Below, piece by piece: positions 1 to 10,895 of a stretch of 64,000 nt of DNA. Position 1 is the stretch's first letter. Each line of letters opens with the position of its first letter. Source of the stretch: Deltaproteobacteria bacterium (GTDB lineage: Bacteria > Myxococcota_A > Polyangia > Polyangiales > JADJMO01). The stretch spans positions 1 to 64,000 of the forward strand of contig JANYDK010000040.1 in NCBI GenBank assembly GCA_025363655.1, written 5' to 3'. The position numbers and the translations under genes were made by a program. Below the pieces are notes generated by a model. It was not told the origin of the DNA and searched no databases. It worked only from the letters and a program-made list of their open reading frames with translations.

Positions 1-1
1 C

Positions 2-1009
2 CTACGCGGTCACGTCGATGCCTTCGACGCCTTCGGCGGCACGCCGCGCGTCCTCCTCTACGACAATCTCAAGAGCGCTGTCCTCGAGCGCGAGGGCGAC
101 GCCATCCGCTTCCATCCGAGGCTCCTCGAGCTCGCTGCGCACTACCGCTTTGCGCCAAGACCCGTCGCCCCCGCGCGCGGCAACGAGAAAGGGCGCGTCG
201 AGCGCGCCATTCGCTACGTGCGTGACGCCTTCTTCGCCGCGCGCCCCTTCCGCGATCTCGACGATCTCAACGAGCAAGCCGCCGCGTGGACCAGCGGCCT
301 CGCTGCCGATCGGCGCTGGCCCGAGGATCGCACCCGTATCGTACGCGACGCCTTCCTCGAAGAGCGCTCCATGCTCCTTCCACCGCCCGGCGATCCGTTC
401 CCCGCCGACGAGCGGCTCGACGTCGAGATCGGAAAGACGCCCTATGCCCGCTTCGATCTCAACGACTACTCGGTACCTGCAAAGCTCGTTCGACGCACGC
501 TCACCGTCGTCGCCTCCACCACCGAGGTCCGCATCCTCGACGCCGCCGACGTCGTCGCCACCCACCGCCGCTCCTACGATCGCGCTCAGCAGATCGAGCA
601 TCCCGATCACATCCGTGCACTCGTAGAGCACAAGCGCGCCGCGCGCGAGCACCGCTCACTCGATCGGCTCCGACACGCCGTCCCACGCGCACAAGAGCTC
701 CTGCGCATCGTCGCCGATCGCGGCGGCAACGTCGGGCGCACCGTCTGGTCGCTCACCCAACTCCTCGACACGCATCACGAGAAGGCTCTCGACGCCGCCG
801 TCGCCGAAGCCATCGCACGCGATTCGCCGCACATCGGCGCCGTCCGCCAAGCGCTCGATCGCGCACGCCAGCTCACCGGCGAGCCGCCGCCCGTCGGACT
901 GCATCTGCCCGAAGACCCGAGACTCGATGCCATTCGAGCACGCCCACACGCACTCTCCACCTACGACCAACTCCGAAAGAACGACCACGATGACGACGAC
1001 GACACCTGA
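2..1009 (+). CDS. istA: IS21-family transposase IstA, C-terminal part (5' end outside window)
   Basis: The frame is open from the first complete codon at 2, so the start lies upstream of the window. Visible are the second half of the DDE integrase core and the C-terminal DNA-binding part. The segment [14 protein letters not shown] fits the strand around the second catalytic Asp, and [20 protein letters not shown] fits the helix bearing the catalytic Glu; both are characteristic of IstA. IstA cuts and joins the element ends. The 3' end overlaps istB by 20 nt, as is common in IS21, implying coupled translation. The tail is Asp-rich (NDHDDDDDT). Whether the full gene is intact cannot be seen. 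Confidence 0.92.
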   Translation, partial: LRGHVDAFDAFGGTPRVLLYDNLKSAVLEREGDAIRFHPRLLELAAHYRFAPRPVAPARGNEKGRVERAIRYVRDAFFAARPFRDLDDLNEQAAAWTSGLAADRRWPEDRTRIVRDAFLEERSMLLPPPGDPFPADERLDVEIGKTPYARFDLNDYSVPAKLVRRTLTVVASTTEVRILDAADVVATHRRSYDRAQQIEHPDHIRALVEHKRAAREHRSLDRLRHAVPRAQELLRIVADRGGNVGRTVWSLTQLLDTHHEKALDAAVAEAIARDSPHIGAVRQALDRARQLTGEPPPVGLHLPEDPRLDAIRARPHALSTYDQLRKNDHDDDDDT

Positions 1010-1772
1010 CTCCAACGACCCGCTCGCGCTCCGCGACCGCATTCAACGACTCGGACTCTTCGGTTTGCTCACCAGCTGGAGCGACATCGCCGACCAGCCC
1101 TGGCTCGCCAAGCTCGTCGACCTCGAAGAGCACGAGCGCAAACGACGCAGCCTCGAGCGGCGACTCGTCAAAGCACGCATCGGCGCCTTCAAACCGATCG
1201 CCGACTTCGACTGGACTTGGCCCGCCAAGATCGATCGCGACGCCATCGAAGACCTCCTCACACTCCGCTTCGTCGACGAAGGTGCCAACGCCGTCTTCGT
1301 CGGACCCAACGGTCTCGGCAAGACCATGCTCCTCCGAAATCTCGCGCACCAAGCCACCCTCCGCGGACACACCGTCCGATTCACCACCGCCAGCGACATG
1401 CTCGCCGACCTCGCTGCGCAAGAGTCCTCCGTCGCACTCTCGCGACGACTACGTCGTTATACCCAACCACGACTCCTCTGCGTCGACGAGGTCGGATACC
1501 TCTCCTATTCCAATCGCTACGCCGACCTCCTCTTCGAAGTCGTCACCCGCCGATACAACGACGGCAGAGCCATCGTCCTCTCCACCAACAAGAAGTTCGC
1601 CGAGTGGAACGAGGTCTTCCCACACGCTGCTTGCACCGTCACCCTCATCGATCGGCTCATCCACCGAGCCGAAATCATCGACCTCGAAGGCGAGAGCTAT
1701 CGACTCAAAGAAGCCAAGGAACGCACCGCCACGAAGACCGCGGCGAGGAAGTCGAGAAGGAAGGGCGCCTGA
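990..1772 (+). CDS. istB: IS21-family helper ATPase IstB
   Basis: A 260-residue AAA+ ATPase that assists IstA in target selection and strand transfer. The ATG at 990 was chosen: it overlaps the istA stop and gives normal IstB length; an in-frame ATG at 927 would add 21 residues buried in istA. Walker A is [14 protein letters not shown] and Walker B is [13 protein letters not shown]. The [13 protein letters not shown] segment fits the sensor 1 region and the [10 protein letters not shown] helix is typical of the family. No frameshift is visible, so the copy may be functional. The C-terminus is basic ([12 protein letters not shown]). Confidence 0.95.
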   Translation: MTTTTPDSNDPLALRDRIQRLGLFGLLTSWSDIADQPWLAKLVDLEEHERKRRSLERRLVKARIGAFKPIADFDWTWPAKIDRDAIEDLLTLRFVDEGANAVFVGPNGLGKTMLLRNLAHQATLRGHTVRFTTASDMLADLAAQESSVALSRRLRRYTQPRLLCVDEVGYLSYSNRYADLLFEVVTRRYNDGRAIVLSTNKKFAEWNEVFPHAACTVTLIDRLIHRAEIIDLEGESYRLKEAKERTATKTAARKSRRKGA

Positions 1773-1775
1773 CCC

Positions 1776-1837
1776 TCGTCACCGTTCGGCTGCGCCGATT
1801 CTCGTCACCGGGTCGGCGCGAACCGAGTTCGTCACCG
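1776..1837 (+). repeat. IS21 right-end internal repeats
   Basis: TCGTCACCG occurs at 1776-1784, 1802-1810 and 1829-1837, spaced 26 and 27 nt. The last two lie in a longer match (CCGATTCTCGTCACCGG versus CCGAGTTCGTCACCGG). A weaker fourth copy, CTTCACCGG, is near 1843. Such repeats serve as transposase binding sites at IS21 ends. The match is read directly; the role is family knowledge. Confidence 0.7.
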
Positions 1838-1863
1838 GAATCCTTCACCGGAATTGCGCGCTT

Positions 1864-2222
1864 TCAGGCCACCGCTAACAGGAGCGGGCACTGCAGCGAC
1901 GTCTCGCGATCGACCGCATCGATGAACGTGAGGATCGACGAGCCCGCGGCGGCGTCCACACGTCGTGCCGCGACCTTTCCCTTCACGCGCAGCACCTTGC
2001 CCTCCAGCGGCGTCTTCCCGACCGAAGACTCCTTCGTGTCGTACGTCTGCACCAGCGCCTCGAAGGTCATGGTCCCCGGCGTTGCCGACAGGAAAGGTGA
2101 CGGCGCCGCCGAAGACCCCTCGGACGCGGCCTTGATCGGCGCCGGCGCGCCGCTCGAGCGTTCGCACGCGGCGACGGCGAGCAAGAGACAGCACGAGAAC
2201 CATCGACCGATCGTTCCAGCAT
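1864..2222 (-). pseudogene. Small lipoprotein with OB-fold (tRNA_anti-like) domain, truncated by the IS21 element
   Basis: The frame has a lipoprotein signal (WFSCCLLLAVAAC, lipobox VAAC), a short Ser/Ala/Pro linker and the start of a small OB-like domain (YDTKESSVGKTPLEGKVLRV, then KGKVAARR). This recalls the tRNA_anti-like family, in which Y..N...A...Y.GK precedes a beta strand. The fold breaks off after SLQCPL, where the putative IS end begins, and the stop at 1864-1866 lies inside the element. No ATG, GTG or TTG starts this frame ahead of the signal peptide; an ATG at 2220-2222 is one frame off, so a frameshift near the start is likely. It is divergent from the LRR gene at 2278. Probably non-functional. 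Confidence 0.55.
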
Positions 2223-2277
2223 GCGATGGCGGAGGAGCGACGCTCGTAAGCCGCGTGTAAAGAGTTAAGCTGGCGCC

Positions 2278-3285
2278 ATGCCCGGCCGTCGAGTCGCCCC
2301 GAGCCTGCTGTGCGTCGCCGCGGTCTTCGCGACGACTCCCCTCGCCGACGCTGCACCGCTCTTGCCGCTCGGATGTCAGACCTTGGGCGGCACGATCGAC
2401 TGCGACGTGCAACGGCTCGACGACGCGATGGTGACCTCGCTCGCCGCGCAGAAGTTGGACCGCTGGCAGCTCAACTTCGTCGAAGGGACCACCAACGCGG
2501 ATCTGGCGACGCTGGCGAAGCTCCCGTCCGCGTACTTCATGGTGATTCGCTCCAAGCTCGTCGACGACCTGACGCCGCTCACCAAGACGACGAAGCTCGT
2601 CATCCTCCACCTGTTCACGCCGAAGCTCGAATCGATCGCGCCTCTCGAGAAGGTGAAGACCCTGCAGATCCTGGACGTTCAGCGCACACGTGTTTCGGAC
2701 GTCTCCCCCATCGGCTCCTCGAAGAAGCTGCGCCAGCTCTTCCTCGGCCCCACCGTGAAGGATCTCGGCCCCATCGCCACGATGTCCGGGCTCGTGACCC
2801 TCCATCTGACCGCTCCGCCCAAGGACTTCGCGCCGCTCGTTGGGCACCCCAAGCTGGAGCAGCTGACCCTCGAGACCTTCTCGTGGAAGGATCTGAAGCC
2901 GCTCGCGTCGCTCACGACGCTCCACGCGGTCCGATGCTTCAAGATGCCCGAGCTCGCCGACCTCTCCGCCATCGCCTCGATGACCTCGCTGCGCGAGCTG
3001 GCGATCCCGAGCACCAAGGTCTCCGATCTGTCGGTCCTCGCCGGGATGACCCAACTGGAGGTGATCGACCTCGAGGGCGTCCCGATCGCTTCGCTCGCCC
3101 CTCTCGCGAAGCTGACGCATCTCGAGCGCGTCGATCTCCGAGGCACGAAGGTCAAGGATCTCACTCCGCTCCTCGCGAGCGCGAAATCTCTTCAGCAACT
3201 GAGGGCGCCCGAAGGCACGACCGACGCGCAGCTCGAGCCCTTCCGGAAGGCCAATCCGAACATCTGGTTCAACGAAGCGGATTGA
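2278..3285 (+). CDS. Exported leucine-rich-repeat protein
   Basis: 335 residues. An N-terminal signal peptide (cleavage near ADA-AP) is followed by a short Cys pair (GCQTLGGTIDCDV) and about nine 22-residue leucine-rich repeats of the bacterial internalin-like type (L..L..L..L.L..T.V.DLSPL). Good repeat examples are around residues 135-160 and 235-295. Such proteins are exported binding scaffolds; the ligand is unknown. No anchor or transmembrane segment follows, so it is probably periplasmic or secreted. It stands alone, divergent from the IS-damaged lipoprotein gene with only about 55 nt between them. The ATG at 2278 directly precedes a credible signal sequence. Confidence 0.8.
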   Translation: MPGRRVAPSLLCVAAVFATTPLADAAPLLPLGCQTLGGTIDCDVQRLDDAMVTSLAAQKLDRWQLNFVEGTTNADLATLAKLPSAYFMVIRSKLVDDLTPLTKTTKLVILHLFTPKLESIAPLEKVKTLQILDVQRTRVSDVSPIGSSKKLRQLFLGPTVKDLGPIATMSGLVTLHLTAPPKDFAPLVGHPKLEQLTLETFSWKDLKPLASLTTLHAVRCFKMPELADLSAIASMTSLRELAIPSTKVSDLSVLAGMTQLEVIDLEGVPIASLAPLAKLTHLERVDLRGTKVKDLTPLLASAKSLQQLRAPEGTTDAQLEPFRKANPNIWFNEAD

Positions 3286-3963
3286 GCCAGCGTGACCCGG
3301 TCAATAGGCCCTCCCGTCGATGATCTCGATCTCGAGCGAGAAACGCCATGGATGCCACCGCGACCATGGCCGTCGAAACGCGACACATCACTCTGCTCCC
3401 TTGCATCCGGCGCTGGCTAGAGCCGACAACTGCGGTCGTGACCACGCAGGGCGGTGTAGTGCGGGATCGATGGACCTTGCAGAGCACGATAGTCGTGCGA
3501 GACTCGGCCCGCGCTGCGAGCTGAGTTTCAGTCGTCGGCATCGGAATACACGGCTTCGAGCGCGAGCCGAGGTTGGGTTGCTGGGCTCACTACGAACGTT
3601 CTTTGTTCGTCGTGAAATTGCGACATCCGGCGCAGCCGGCGATCGTCTTACCAGTTGGCCCGCTACCGTGCGCCGGGCGACCTCTAGAGCCTTCGACCTC
3701 GAAGCTGTTGCCATTAGGTTGCCATTCGAACGCTGACAGTGGCGATCACGGGCGAGCAGGGACCGACAGCCAGAGACACACGATTCGGCATAAAAACAAG
3801 CGTAGGATCGATTTCATGAGTCACGACGCCGAGTTGCACAAAAGTGCTCGAAGGGGTTCGACTCCCCCCTCCACCTTTGTTTGCGCGCCCTTTGGGCTGC
3901 GCTGCACGTGGCGGGGGTCGTCCGGCGTCGACGGGCTACCGGGAGATAGAGAGATTCAGGTGG
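3286..3963. other. Gene-poor stretch after the LRR gene
   Basis: About 680 nt with no convincing gene. Open frames at 3320-3736 (+) and 3388-3714 (-) lack ribosome sites and family resemblance, and base composition is lower in GC than the flanks. The only structured signal is a tmRNA/tRNA 3'-end-like sequence at 3853-3875. The combination of IS element, LRR gene, scar and two nearby tRNAs fits an accessory insertion zone. Confidence 0.5.
3853..3875 (+). other. tmRNA (ssrA) 3'-end-like sequence, possible attachment-site scar
   Basis: GGGGTTCGACTCCCCCC is a T-arm-like hairpin with the canonical TTCGANT loop. It is followed by CTCCACC, close to the conserved tmRNA 3' end CTCCACCA. The 5' tRNA-like half and a tag-peptide reading frame are not found in the preceding 400 nt, and the acceptor strand is about three bases short. 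This is therefore not a functional tmRNA. Fragments like this are left when integrative elements recombine into ssrA. It could also be chance. Confidence 0.3.
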
Positions 3964-4488
3964 TCATTGGGCGGCGGCGCGATAGGCATAAGCGTGGGCT
4001 CTGGGACGCCCGTCCATTTGGCCCGCGATCACCTGCATCTCGACCTCGCTGCCATGGGCGAGAAGCGCATCGACGGGTGCGACTTCGAAGCTGACCGCCG
4101 TCGGCACGCCGTCGACGAGCTCGCCTTGGTTCATGCCTTTGCGCCCAGAGCGTTGTTGCACCGATCGAATGCGCGCTGTGGTCATGACGCCATGGCGCAT
4201 CAGTCCGACGGCCATGACGTACCCCCGACCGATGACCCACACGCCAAGAACGCCGGGCAGACCGTAGCTGTAGCGACCCGTGATTGCGGCCAAGGCGAGC
4301 GACGTCGCGATGAAGAGATAGATCGCGATCATCTGCCCACTACCCAAGTCGACGCGGAACTGATCGAGCGGACCGAAACTTCGTGGCGGTCCGTCGGCGA
4401 GAAGTCGCCGCCGGACGTCGAGGTCCTTTCTCAGAACGTAATCCGTGTTCGAGGACGTAGTCGTCACCGAGCATACCGAGGCAAGCAT
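3964..4488 (-). CDS. Small membrane protein, DUF3592-like
   Basis: 174 residues. A hydrophobic stretch near residues 52-72 (MIAIYLFIATSLALAAITGR) is followed by a second one (GLPGVLGVWVIGRGYVMAVGL). After these comes a soluble domain beginning TTARIRSVQQRSGRKGM that reads like DUF3592, where a G.TA.A.V strand is followed by a GV...V.FEV strand (VDGVPTAVSFEVAP here). Function is unknown. The ATG at 4488 is the first in frame; the N-terminus before the first membrane segment is charged and might be shorter. It lies on the same strand as, and downstream of, the tRNA terminator at 4657-4690. Composition is less biased than in neighbours, consistent with recent acquisition. Confidence 0.6.
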   Translation of the reverse strand: MLASVCSVTTTSSNTDYVLRKDLDVRRRLLADGPPRSFGPLDQFRVDLGSGQMIAIYLFIATSLALAAITGRYSYGLPGVLGVWVIGRGYVMAVGLMRHGVMTTARIRSVQQRSGRKGMNQGELVDGVPTAVSFEVAPVDALLAHGSEVEMQVIAGQMDGRPRAHAYAYRAAAQ

Positions 4489-4656
4489 AGCAAGGGAGCA
4501 TTCGACCTCTCTACGACAGCGGCCCTCACGGGCGACGCGACGCGAAACGTGGAGCGCGTCGGGAACGTCGAGGATCGTTGCGAAGTCTGCCCACCCTACG
4601 CCGCCCTCCTCATGCTGTGCGACGGCAGCGCCATTCCCAGGAATGCCGTTTCGAAA

Positions 4657-4690
4657 CGAAAAAGGCCCGAACCTTTCGGCTCGGACCTTT
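4657..4690 (-). terminator. Rho-independent terminator of the tRNA-Val/tRNA-Asp unit
   Basis: On the minus strand AAAGGTCCGA pairs with TCGGGCCTTT (10 bp with one G-U) around the loop GCCGAAAGGT, followed by a T-rich tail. It begins 9 nt after the encoded CCA of tRNA-Asp, exactly where transcription of the tRNA pair should stop. Confidence 0.8.
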
Positions 4691-4698
4691 TGCGTAGT

Positions 4699-4775
<77 letters not shown>

Positions 4776-4813
4776 AACTGAGACGTGTTCTTCGGACGGG
4801 CACTGCTGCTGAG

Positions 4814-4885
4814 TAGGCGGGACAGGATTCGAACCTGCGGCCACCAGCGTGTAAGGCTAGCGCTCTACCGCTGAGCTACCCGCCC
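4814..4885 (-). tRNA. tRNA-Val (anticodon TAC), CCA not encoded
   Basis: Cloverleaf on the minus strand. The acceptor GGGCGGG pairs with CCCGCCT through a terminal G-U, the D-arm is GCTCAGCGGTAGAGC, and the anticodon stem CTAGC/GCTGG encloses CTTACAC with anticodon TAC. The T-arm is GCAGGTTCGAATCCTGT and the discriminator is A. The next three bases are CTC, so CCA must be added enzymatically, unlike in the neighbouring tRNA-Asp. Confidence 0.95.
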
Positions 4886-4904
4886 GTCGTCGAACAGGTG
4901 GAGC

Positions 4905-4933
4905 GTTCTATTGGTCCGCGGCCACCCTGTCAA
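4905..4933 (-). promoter_or_regulatory. Sigma-70-type promoter of the tRNA-Val/tRNA-Asp unit
   Basis: On the minus strand TTGACA (4933-4928) and TAGAAC (4910-4905) are separated by exactly 17 nt. The tRNA-Val 5' end at 4885 is about 12 nt beyond the expected transcription start. The -35 hexamer matches the consensus perfectly. Confidence 0.8.
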
Positions 4934-4979
4934 TACGAAATGTTCGACGCTGAAATACCGCCCGATCTCTCGGCGTGGC

Positions 4980-7520
<2,541 letters not shown>

Positions 7521-7680
7521 GGTCACTTTGGGGATTCCTGGCGGGCTGTCGCGGCGACGCGAGGTGCGCGAGCTGAGGGGCAAATAGGGTAGCACCCGCG
7601 CTCCGCGGCCGCCCACATCTCGCCACCTCTCCGGCGCGGGCGTCAGATTTGCTGATCGCCATCATTTTTCAGGCGTTTCC

Positions 7681-8580
7681 GTGCGCTCTGGGGACGCAGT
7701 GGTAGCATCGGGCCCGATGCGCCCGCGTGGGTCGTTCGGCTTCGGATTGGCGCGTTCGCTCGATTTCCACACGAGCCTTTCGCGCTTCACCGAGTTTTGC
7801 GAGCTGCTCTCGGCATCGGTCGGGCACCTCTTCTACCCGCATCACGCGCTCAGCTACGCCGAGCTGCGCAACGGGCTCTCGCACGGCGAGCTCGGTCTCG
7901 CGTGGACGCCGCCGATCCCCGCCATCGATCTCGTCGATCGCAACATGGCGACCCTGCTCGTCGCTCCCATCCGGCGCGGGAGCACGCTCTACCACGCGGC
8001 GATCATCACCCGCGAGAACGGCCCGCAGTCGCTCGCGGATCTGCGCGGTGGGCGCGCCGGTTGGGTCGATCGCGACAGCTCCGCCGGTTACCTCGCGCCG
8101 CGCCTCTATTTCGCGGAAAACGGCCTCGATCCGCGAAAAATCTTCAGCAACGAGGTCTTCCTCGGGAGTCACATCGCGGTGGTCGACGCCATCGCCGCCG
8201 GGCGCATCGACGTCGGCGGATGCTTCTGCAAGATCGAGCCGCACACCGGTCGCGTGCTCCAAGGCGCGTGGACCGACGGCGACGGCAAACCTCGTCAACC
8301 GATCCACGTCCTCGCCACCATCGGCCCCATCCCCAACGACACCATCGTCGCCGCCACACGTCTCTCGGCCGAGCTGCAGACGAAGGTCTTCCGCTGGTTC
8401 CTCGATCCAGGCCCCCGCGCGCACGACATCCTCACCGAGCTCTTCCGCGCCGATGCTTGCCGCGCGCCGACGCCGTCGCACTACGAGCCGCTTCGCAAGA
8501 TGATCTCGACGGCGATCACCCAGGGCGACGTTCCCTGGCGACGCAGCAGCACCACGCGTCCGCCGCCGCCCGTGGGCTGA
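7681..8580 (+). CDS. PhnD-like substrate-binding protein without a signal peptide
   Basis: 299 residues from the GTG at 7681; an ATG at 7717 (MRPRGSFGFG) is an equally good start. The fold resembles the periplasmic phosphate/phosphonate-binding PhnD family: LSRFTEFCELLSASVG, then ELRNGLSHGELGLAWTPP, then LADLRGGRAGWVDRDSSAGY, where the binding-site Ser/Ala segment lies, and a domain-closing AAGRIDVGGCFC. No export signal or lipobox is visible and no ABC permease or ATPase is nearby, so it probably acts in the cytoplasm, perhaps as a sensor. It is divergent from lon and 22 nt upstream of the TPR gene, likely one unit. Confidence 0.7.
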   Translation: MRSGDAVVASGPMRPRGSFGFGLARSLDFHTSLSRFTEFCELLSASVGHLFYPHHALSYAELRNGLSHGELGLAWTPPIPAIDLVDRNMATLLVAPIRRGSTLYHAAIITRENGPQSLADLRGGRAGWVDRDSSAGYLAPRLYFAENGLDPRKIFSNEVFLGSHIAVVDAIAAGRIDVGGCFCKIEPHTGRVLQGAWTDGDGKPRQPIHVLATIGPIPNDTIVAATRLSAELQTKVFRWFLDPGPRAHDILTELFRADACRAPTPSHYEPLRKMISTAITQGDVPWRRSSTTRPPPPVG

Positions 8581-8602
8581 GCGAGATCGAGGCGCGCGGG
8601 TC

Positions 8603-9322
8603 GTGGACTACTATTGGCTCTACTACGTCGCCACGATGCTCACTGTCGTGATGTCGCGAAACCCGCTGCTTTTGGCGGTGATTCTCGCGTTCTTCATCCT
8701 CCGCCCGTGGCTCCCCGATCCGGTGGTCTTGAGCTCGACGCTCACGCGCATCGGTTCGCTCAAGTCACAGGTGCGGCTCAACCCGGCCAACGTGCCCGCG
8801 CGCGTTCACCTCGCCCAGGCTTACCTCGATCTCTTGCGCCCACGCGCCGCCCTCGAGCACCTCACCGCAGCACGCACCCGCGATGGCAAGAACGTCGACG
8901 TCGCCTATCTCCGCGGCCTCGCGCACCTCCGCATCGGTGACGACGAGTCGGCGCTCTCGTCCTTCGCCGAAGCCCTCGGCATCGACCCTGACAGCGGCGA
9001 ACCGATGTCGAGCAAGCGCGCCGGCAAGGTGACCCACGCCCGCATCGGCGACGTCTACCTCGCCACCGCGACCGCCCTCGAACGCATGCAACGCTGGCCG
9101 CAGGCCGAGGAAGCGCTCCTCGCCTCGACAGGTTGCAACAGCTCGGCGATCGAGCCCCTGCTTCGCATCGCGCGCATCCGCCGCAATCAGGGCGATCGCG
9201 AGGGTGCGTGGGAGGCCGTGCAAGACGCCAAGCGCACCTGGGAATCGCTCCCCAGCTATACGCGTAGAAGTCAGCTCTCCTGGGGCGCGCGTCTCACGCT
9301 CGCGCGCCTCCTGGGAAAGTGA
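8603..9322 (+). CDS. Membrane-anchored TPR protein
   Basis: 239 residues from the GTG at 8603, 22 nt after the PhnD-like gene. Two hydrophobic segments lie at the N-terminus (about residues 3-15 and 20-38, including LLLAVILAFFILRPWL). They are followed by a soluble part with tetratricopeptide-type helices: ARVHLAQAYLDLLRPRAALE, VAYLRGLAHLRIGDDESALS and PLLRIARIRRNQGDREGAW. TPR domains mediate protein contacts; the partner is unknown. The gene ends at the triple-hairpin repeat that separates it from convergent clpX. Confidence 0.72.
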   Translation: MDYYWLYYVATMLTVVMSRNPLLLAVILAFFILRPWLPDPVVLSSTLTRIGSLKSQVRLNPANVPARVHLAQAYLDLLRPRAALEHLTAARTRDGKNVDVAYLRGLAHLRIGDDESALSSFAEALGIDPDSGEPMSSKRAGKVTHARIGDVYLATATALERMQRWPQAEEALLASTGCNSSAIEPLLRIARIRRNQGDREGAWEAVQDAKRTWESLPSYTRRSQLSWGARLTLARLLGK

Positions 9323-9416
9323 TTCTCGGGCCCCGGCCATAGCCGGGGTGAGATTCTCGGGGGCCCCGGCCATAGCCGGGGTGAGATTCTCGGGGGCCCC
9401 GGCCATAGCCGGGGTG
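9318..9416. repeat. Three tandem 31-33-nt hairpin units between convergent genes
   Basis: Three head-to-tail units, ATTCTCG at 9320, 9351 and 9384, each containing the 7-bp palindrome CCCCGGCcataGCCGGGG. Units 2 and 3 are identical over 33 nt and unit 1 is two Gs shorter. The array fills the whole gap between the TPR gene stop (9322) and the clpX stop (9421), so each unit can form a hairpin on either transcript. A bidirectional terminator or mRNA 3'-end protector is the simplest reading, although no T-run follows. Confidence 0.85.
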
Positions 9417-9420
9417 AGAC

Positions 9421-10680
9421 CTACGCCGAGCTGGCTTCTTTTGCGTACACGATGAGCGGCTGCTCCATGCGGGTGATCGTCTCTTCGTTGACGACCACTT
9501 CCTTGATGCCGGTGCGCGAGGGCACCTCGTACATGACGTCGAGCATCGCGTTCTCGAGGATGGCGCGAAGACCGCGCGCGCCGCTCTTGCGGGTGAGCGC
9601 TTCCTTGGCCACGGCGTGGAGCGCGCCCTTGGTGAACTTGAGCTTCACGCCGTCCATCTCGAAGAGCTTCTGGTACTGACGCACCAGCGAGTTCTTCGGC
9701 TTGGTGAGAATCTCGATGAGCGCTTCTTCGTCGAGCTCGTGGAGCGTGGCGATGACCGGCAAGCGACCGATGAACTCGGGGATGAGGCCGAATTTCAGCA
9801 AATCTTCCGGTTGAATCTGCGCGAAGAGCTCGCCGAGCTTGAAGTCGTTCTTGCTCTTGATGTCGGCGCCGAAGCCGAGGCTCTGCTGGCCGATGCGACG
9901 CTGGATGATTTGATCGAGGCCGACGAACGCGCCGCCGCAGATGAAGAGGATGTTGGTCGTGTCGACCTGCAAGAACTCTTGCTGCGGGTGCTTGCGGCCA
10001 CCCTTCGGCGGGACGTTGGCGACGGTGCCTTCGATGATCTTCAGGAGTGCTTGCTGCACGCCTTCGCCCGAGACGTCGCGGGTGATCGACGGGTTGTCGC
10101 TCTTACGGGAAATCTTGTCGATTTCGTCGATGTAGACGATGCCGCGTTGCGCGCGCTCGACGTCGTGGTCGGCGTTCTGCAGCAGCTGGACGATGATGTT
10201 CTCGACGTCTTCGCCGACGTAGCCGGCTTCCGTCAGCGTGGTCGCGTCGGCGATCGCGAAGGGCACGTTGAGGATGCGCGCGAGGGTCTGCGCGAGCAGC
10301 GTCTTGCCCGAGCCCGTCGGGCCGAGGAGCAGGATGTTGCTCTTCTGCAGCTCGACCTCGTCTTGGCTGACCTTCGACTCGATGCGCTTGTAGTGATTGT
10401 GCACCGCGACCGCGAGGATCTTCTTCGCGCGGTCTTGGCCGATCACGTAGTCGTCGAGGACGGCTTTGATCTCGCTCGGCTTGGGGACCGGCGTGGACGA
10501 CGCGAACGGCTCGTCCTTGTCGACCTCTTCCGCGATGATGTCGTTGCAGAGGCCGATGCACTCGTCGCAGATGTAGACGCCAGGACCGGCAATGAGCTTC
10601 TTGACCTCGCGCTGCCCCTTTCCGCAGAAAGAGCAGCTGAGGTTGCCGTTCCCGTGATCGCCGTCGCGCCGTCGTTCCAA
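9421..10680 (-). CDS. clpX: ClpX, ATP-dependent unfoldase of ClpXP
   Basis: 419 residues. The hexameric unfoldase recognises substrates and feeds them to ClpP. The N-terminal zinc-binding domain has Cys16, Cys19, Cys38 and Cys41 (CSFC, then CDEC). The AAA+ domain has Walker [16 protein letters not shown] near 117-130 and Walker [11 protein letters not shown] near 181-190. A ClpP-contact IGF-like loop is plausible but not clearly resolved (LGFG around residue 265). The start is TTG at 10680, chosen because GAGGA lies just upstream and no ATG precedes the zinc finger. It lies 215 nt downstream of clpP on the same strand with a hairpin between them. Confidence 0.97.
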   Translation of the reverse strand: MERRRDGDHGNGNLSCSFCGKGQREVKKLIAGPGVYICDECIGLCNDIIAEEVDKDEPFASSTPVPKPSEIKAVLDDYVIGQDRAKKILAVAVHNHYKRIESKVSQDEVELQKSNILLLGPTGSGKTLLAQTLARILNVPFAIADATTLTEAGYVGEDVENIIVQLLQNADHDVERAQRGIVYIDEIDKISRKSDNPSITRDVSGEGVQQALLKIIEGTVANVPPKGGRKHPQQEFLQVDTTNILFICGGAFVGLDQIIQRRIGQQSLGFGADIKSKNDFKLGELFAQIQPEDLLKFGLIPEFIGRLPVIATLHELDEEALIEILTKPKNSLVRQYQKLFEMDGVKLKFTKGALHAVAKEALTRKSGARGLRAILENAMLDVMYEVPSRTGIKEVVVNEETITRMEQPLIVYAKEASSA

Positions 10681-10705
10681 AGCGTCCTCGTTGGTTCTCT
10701 ACGTG

Positions 10706-10734
10706 GAGCCGTCGGGAATGCGTCCCGACGGCTC
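10706..10734 (-). terminator. Perfect 12-bp hairpin between clpP and clpX
   Basis: GAGCCGTCGGGA (10706-10717) is exactly complementary to TCCCGACGGCTC (10723-10734) across a 5-nt loop. No T-run follows on either strand. It sits 26 nt ahead of the clpX start and may attenuate read-through from clpP or stabilise mRNA ends. Confidence 0.55.
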
Positions 10735-10895
10735 GTTCGCCACTCGCGCTGACCTGCCGAAATTTCCGCGGCTCCGCCGATGGCGGGACGCGGGTGGTGG
10801 GAATTTACCCCTCGAACGAGAGGCCAGCAAGGTCTCGGGAGCCCCGCCCATGCACGGACAGAGAGCCCAGCCTCTCGAGGGAGAGGCGCAGCGCG

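Larger units (their letters stand above)
1..1880 (+). mobile_element. IS21-family insertion sequence, right part
   Basis: The element enters from the left edge and carries istA (3' part) and istB in the usual order with a short overlap. After istB come three spaced copies of TCGTCACCG, the multiple end repeats typical of IS21 members. The outer end is placed at 1880 because, read inward, the sequence there starts TGTTAGCGGTGG, a TG-type terminus, and because the reading frame of the neighbouring lipoprotein gene loses its family resemblance at this point. The left end and target duplication lie outside the window. The exact boundary is an inference. Confidence 0.72.

Noticed and set aside
1864-3198. 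444-codon minus-strand frame covering the LRR gene
   Set aside because: Only the part below about 2222 looks like a protein; the remainder is antisense to the LRR gene.
3630-3665. tRNA-like text CTTACCAGTTGGCCCGCTAC
   Set aside because: It cannot be folded into a D-arm or acceptor with matching partners.
3320-3736. Plus frame between the LRR gene and the tmRNA-like scar
   Set aside because: No ribosome site, no family look, low third-position bias.
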